Below, piece by piece: positions 63,208-64,000 of a DNA stretch of 64,000 nucleotides; the first letter of the stretch is position 1; each line of letters starts with the position of its first letter. The stretch lies in the NCBI RefSeq assembly GCF_001417735.1, contig NZ_BBUZ01000025.1:1-64000 (forward strand). The letters run 5' to 3'. Source of the stretch: Streptomyces sp. NBRC 110028 (GTDB lineage: Bacteria > Actinomycetota > Actinomycetes > Streptomycetales > Streptomycetaceae). The position numbers and the translations under genes were made by a program. Below the pieces are notes generated by a model, which made no database searches, was not told the origin of the DNA, and saw nothing but the letters and a program-made list of their open reading frames with translations.

Positions 63208-63513
63208 ATGAGAATCCGCGAGCAGGACATCGAGGCAGTGGGAGCCGATGACCACGCCAGGCCCAGGGCCGAAGCCCAGGCCGTGGCCGAATTGCTGCGC
63301 CAGGCACTGGCGCGGCTCGGCTTCACCCCGGACATCCCGCACGGCGTCGAGGGCGGCGAGTTGTACTGGCCGACCCTGCGGGGCGAACTCACGGTGTCCG
63401 GCTACCCGTTGGTGGCCCTCGGCCGCATCCCCCTGGACAGCGCGAACCGGCTCGCCGATGTCCTGATGCGGGCCGCGCTGGAGGAGCAGACGAAGAACGC
63501 CGCCGCGAGCTGA
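63208..63513 (+). CDS. Hypothetical protein (101 aa)
   Basis: This 101-residue soluble protein has a helical N-terminal half (AEAQAVAELLRQALARLGF) and a second half with GELTVSGYPLVALGRIPLDSANRLADVL. GGGAGAGG lies just before the ATG. It is divergent from the DUF6879 gene with direct repeats between them and is thus a candidate target of the XRE regulator. Function is unknown. Confidence 0.6.
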   Translation: MRIREQDIEAVGADDHARPRAEAQAVAELLRQALARLGFTPDIPHGVEGGELYWPTLRGELTVSGYPLVALGRIPLDSANRLADVLMRAALEEQTKNAAAS

Positions 63514-63612
63514 GCGGCCTCGTAAGACCCCCGTACCGACTGGACCGGAGCCCTGGCAGGTCGAGCCCGGCCGGAACGGGTGCGCATGCGCGACGGCGCG
63601 AGGAAGGCCCCC

Positions 63613-63774
63613 GTGCCGACAGCACAGGACGGAATCATCCCGATGCGGCTGACTGGACACAAGACCGTCTTACGGCAGGACCCGGACGACGGCGACACCA
63701 TGCCCGACACCGACGCGCCGTCGCCCCCTGCGGGCGGCGGTTGCGGTGGCGGCGACGGCTGCGGCCGTCAGTAA
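63613..63774 (+). CDS. 53-residue Cys/Gly-tailed peptide, bldA-dependent
   Basis: This 53-residue peptide has a leader-like N-terminal part (MPTAQDGIIPMRLTGHKTVL), an acidic middle (DPDDGDTMPDTDAP) and a Gly/Cys tail (GGGCGGGDGCGRQ). The GTG at 63613-63615 has GAGGAAGG 5 bp upstream. Codon 20 (63670-63672) is TTA, so translation should depend on bldA. The layout resembles a ribosomal-peptide precursor with a core at the C-terminus, but no modification enzyme can be seen within the window. An ATG 11 codons earlier is possible. Confidence 0.5.
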   Translation: MPTAQDGIIPMRLTGHKTVLRQDPDDGDTMPDTDAPSPPAGGGCGGGDGCGRQ

Positions 63775-63842
63775 ACCCGGTAGGCAGGGGGTGGTCCCGG
63801 CCGGCGCCGGGGCCGTCCTCCGTGGTCAGCGAAGGCGGCACA

Positions 63843-64000
63843 GTGCACCACCACCACGGTTACGTGTGGCTCGGCTCGGGCCACGACCTCCTGAGGGACG
63901 GCCCCAGACGCCCCATCCACCCGGAGTTCACATCGTCCAGGGTCGTTCCCCTCGAACTCGCCCACTGGCTGCTCAAGCCGTCGGCGTTCGTCCAGGGCAC
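63843..64000 (+). CDS. Partial gene running off the window
   Basis: The first 52 codons of a gene that continues past position 64000. The N-terminus carries four consecutive histidines after the start (MHHHHGYVWLGSGHDLL), then RPIHPEFTSSRVVPLELAHWLL. AAGGCGG lies about 5 bp before the GTG. I do not recognise the family. It lies 68 bp downstream of the Cys/Gly-tailed peptide gene on the same strand and could be its partner. Confidence 0.45.
   Translation, partial: MHHHHGYVWLGSGHDLLRDGPRRPIHPEFTSSRVVPLELAHWLLKPSAFVQG

Overview
The window is high-GC actinobacterial chromosome, almost certainly Streptomyces. The evidence is the codon usage, frequent GTG starts, leaderless-looking promoters, rare TTA codons confined to accessory genes, and recognisable Streptomyces core blocks: recO-uppS, zur-znuBCA, glyS, dusB, ppdK and a pcaIJFHGBL cluster with its PcaV regulator. 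No tRNA, rRNA, CRISPR array, integrase or full-length IS was seen.

Layout. 0-3 kb: a small membrane protein, a SAM methyltransferase, a Clp-N/HTH protein, a decayed gene fragment and a secreted I36-type protein. 3.2-6.4 kb: recO, uppS and an atypical P450. 6.5-11.6 kb: a polymorphic-toxin operon (WXG-like small protein, 1422-residue RHS/YD toxin, probable immunity protein). 11.6-15.2 kb: AraC/DUF2000, AraC/VOC and hypothetical genes. 15.2-18.5 kb: zinc uptake (zur, znuB, znuC, znuA) with a Zur box. 18.6-20 kb: glyS. 20-26.7 kb: TetR/aldo-keto reductase and two DHA2-type exporters around an XRE regulator. 26.8-28 kb: dusB. 28.1-36.1 kb: a four-gene conflict-type system (alpha/beta hydrolase, caspase-VMAP protein, MoxR AAA+ ATPase, vWA-like/TPR protein). 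36.1-40.7 kb: a GH63-like glycosidase and ppdK. 40.7-44.8 kb: an accessory segment flanked by two copies of one hairpin. 45-52.8 kb: an ArsR-like regulator, APC permease, class V aminotransferase, FadR-type regulator and a sugar ABC transporter. 52.9-60.4 kb: the complete protocatechuate branch of the beta-ketoadipate pathway. 60.4-64 kb: a PrmC-like methyltransferase, an XRE/DUF6879 regulatory pair and small genes running off the edge.

How the genes work together. The znuA-znuC-znuB genes form one zinc-uptake transporter, and zur lies behind a strong hairpin that separates it from the operon. The pca genes take protocatechuate to succinyl-CoA and acetyl-CoA under PcaV. The 28-36 kb cluster is the most interesting block. 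It has the parts of the predicted vWA-MoxR-VMAP NTP-dependent conflict systems, with a lipase-like hydrolase coupled in front, a TTA codon in the caspase gene, and a dispersed 30-bp hairpin element inserted in frame in that same gene. The window also holds several short dispersed repeats of apparently mobile character, which split operons, adjoin a truncated gene and supply stop codons.
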